This document shows positions 5,111-5,840 of a DNA stretch of 5,840 nucleotides, piece by piece. Both the position numbers and the translations under genes were made by a program. Within the stretch, counting starts at the first letter, position 1; every line of letters starts with the position of its first letter. Under the pieces are notes generated by a model that did no database searches, was not told where the DNA came from, and was given only the letters and a program-made list of their open reading frames with translations. This DNA is from Oribacterium sp. (GTDB lineage Bacteria > Bacillota_A > Clostridia > Lachnospirales > Lachnospiraceae), in the NCBI GenBank assembly GCA_017940955.1, contig JAGAXP010000091.1:1-5840 (forward strand), in the 5' to 3' direction.

Positions 5111-5840
5111 TGCAACCTGATGGATGTTAAATAGTGTATGCTCAGTAACCGCCTGATTTTTTCAAACGGCTACCTCATAAAAATACTTGAACCTTGAAAA
5201 TATCAAAATCAATTTTTGGAACAAAGAAAGCCTCAGGAGGCAATCTAAGTTAATGGATATGATCGACAGGGCTATAGAGCTTCGACTTGTTTCTTTAAGC
5301 TTGGTCATGATTAGCCCAAGACCATGACTATGTTTTGATAATGCAAATTTTCGCTCTACCTCAATTCTGTCAACGCTATCCACGTACTCTGTACGTTTAT
5401 CGATTGAAACATTCTTCCCTGGTCTTCCTAAAGCCGGGCCTGCAAGTCTTATCCCTCGAGATTTACAATACGAAAGGTTTTCCCTATTTCTGTAAATCTT
5501 ATCCGCAAGTACACGCTTGGGATAATGACCATTGCGCTTGAAGAATTTTTCAATGGCGGATATCAAAACCTCGCACTCATTGTATGCGTCGAATGATATT
5601 TTTTCTAACCTGCCGAGACCATTTTCGATACTAAGATCAATCCTGGCACCGAATTCTACAGGAGCTTTGCTCTTGCCCCTGACTATAGGTCTCACATATG
5701 GCTGGGATATGCTTACAATCCGGTCCTGAACAGTGTGAACATTGTTTTTATACATGTATTCCTGCTGTTCATACACTTTATCAATGACCGCTATTCTTTC
5801 CATCTGGTGCTTGTCAGGATAGTAGCCATAACTCATGAAC
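5111..5840 (-). mobile_element. IS5-type insertion sequence, partial (runs off the window)
   Basis: The right part of the window is taken up by a transposase gene reading leftwards. The 50 or so bases between its stop and the terminator at 5053-5110 should contain the IS end, but the partner end is outside the window. The terminal inverted repeat and target duplication therefore cannot be identified, and the boundary given is approximate. Confidence 0.6.
5162..5840 (-). CDS. IS5-family DDE transposase, C-terminal part
   Basis: At least 224 residues of the transposase are visible; the N-terminus lies beyond the window, since IS5-family enzymes of this type are roughly 400-480 residues. Counting from the first Met in the window, recognisable blocks are SISQPYVRPIVRGKSKAPVE (42-61), FGARIDLSI with D67, HYPKRVLADKIYRNRENL with D112, and DRIEVERKFALSKHSHGLG with E159/E161. 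These fit the D-D-E catalytic triad of DDE_Tnp_1 enzymes, which cut and rejoin DNA at the IS ends. The C-terminus (LSIISINLDCLLRLSLFQKL) is the usual hydrophobic helix and ends at a normal stop, with no frameshift in the visible part. It converges on the operon and lies past its terminator. Confidence 0.88.
   Translation of the reverse strand, partial: FMSYGYYPDKHQMERIAVIDKVYEQQEYMYKNNVHTVQDRIVSISQPYVRPIVRGKSKAPVEFGARIDLSIENGLGRLEKISFDAYNECEVLISAIEKFFKRNGHYPKRVLADKIYRNRENLSYCKSRGIRLAGPALGRPGKNVSIDKRTEYVDSVDRIEVERKFALSKHSHGLGLIMTKLKETSRSSIALSIISINLDCLLRLSLFQKLILIFSRFKYFYEVAV

Noticed and set aside
5335..5729. Plus-strand open frames inside the transposase region.
   Set aside because: The minus strand there carries a clear DDE transposase with its D, D and E blocks; the + strand frames show no family features.

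Overview
The window looks like accessory DNA of a low-to-moderate GC Firmicute, most likely a gut Clostridium of the Lachnospiraceae type. The basis is strong AGGAGG-type ribosome binding sites, intrinsic terminators with T-tracts, codon use, and protein families I associate with that group. No rRNA, tRNA, CRISPR array or core housekeeping gene is visible, and taxonomy cannot be fixed from this stretch alone.

Left part (1-740): positions 1-186 hold no convincing gene but are dense in inverted repeats. A 12-bp perfect stem encloses two further hairpins in a three-way-junction layout, then come two more hairpins, then a terminator at 162-186. This could be the 3' part of a structured non-coding RNA, or regulatory sequence and terminators between lost genes. 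Next is a 5'-truncated gene fragment (299-694) resembling the C-terminal half of SAF-domain/CpaB-like proteins, closed by a clean terminator (705-739).

Middle part (743-5110): a good sigma-A-type promoter (743-771) is followed by ten tightly spaced genes on the + strand, ending at a 12-bp-stem terminator (5053-5110). In order they are: a small excisionase/MerR-like winged HTH protein; an 85-residue protein apparently read through a -1 slippery heptamer (A AAA AAG); a DUF4365-like PD-(D/E)xK nuclease broken by one extra C; two 55-residue very acidic proteins; a nucleoside 2-deoxyribosyltransferase-like enzyme; an endonuclease/exonuclease/phosphatase (EEP) enzyme with an intact active site; a 297-residue uncharacterised protein with NQYxGDxGDxGKY and FMDPDNG motifs; a 63-residue tail-anchored membrane protein; and the N-terminal third of a DUF6361-like protein. 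Many start within a few bases of the previous stop, so the set probably behaves as one operon. The mix of a DNA-binding regulator, two nuclease folds, a nucleotide-base-metabolising fold, a membrane microprotein and unknowns is typical of cargo in integrative or phage-derived islands. A defence role is possible but is not shown by the sequence.

Right part (5111-5840): an IS5-type insertion sequence in the opposite orientation, with the C-terminal part of its DDE transposase visible and its 5' end beyond the window. Truncation at both ends (the SAF and DUF6361 fragments), two frame disruptions at homopolymers and an abutting IS describe a region that is being rearranged or decaying. The two frame disruptions could also be sequencing or assembly errors.
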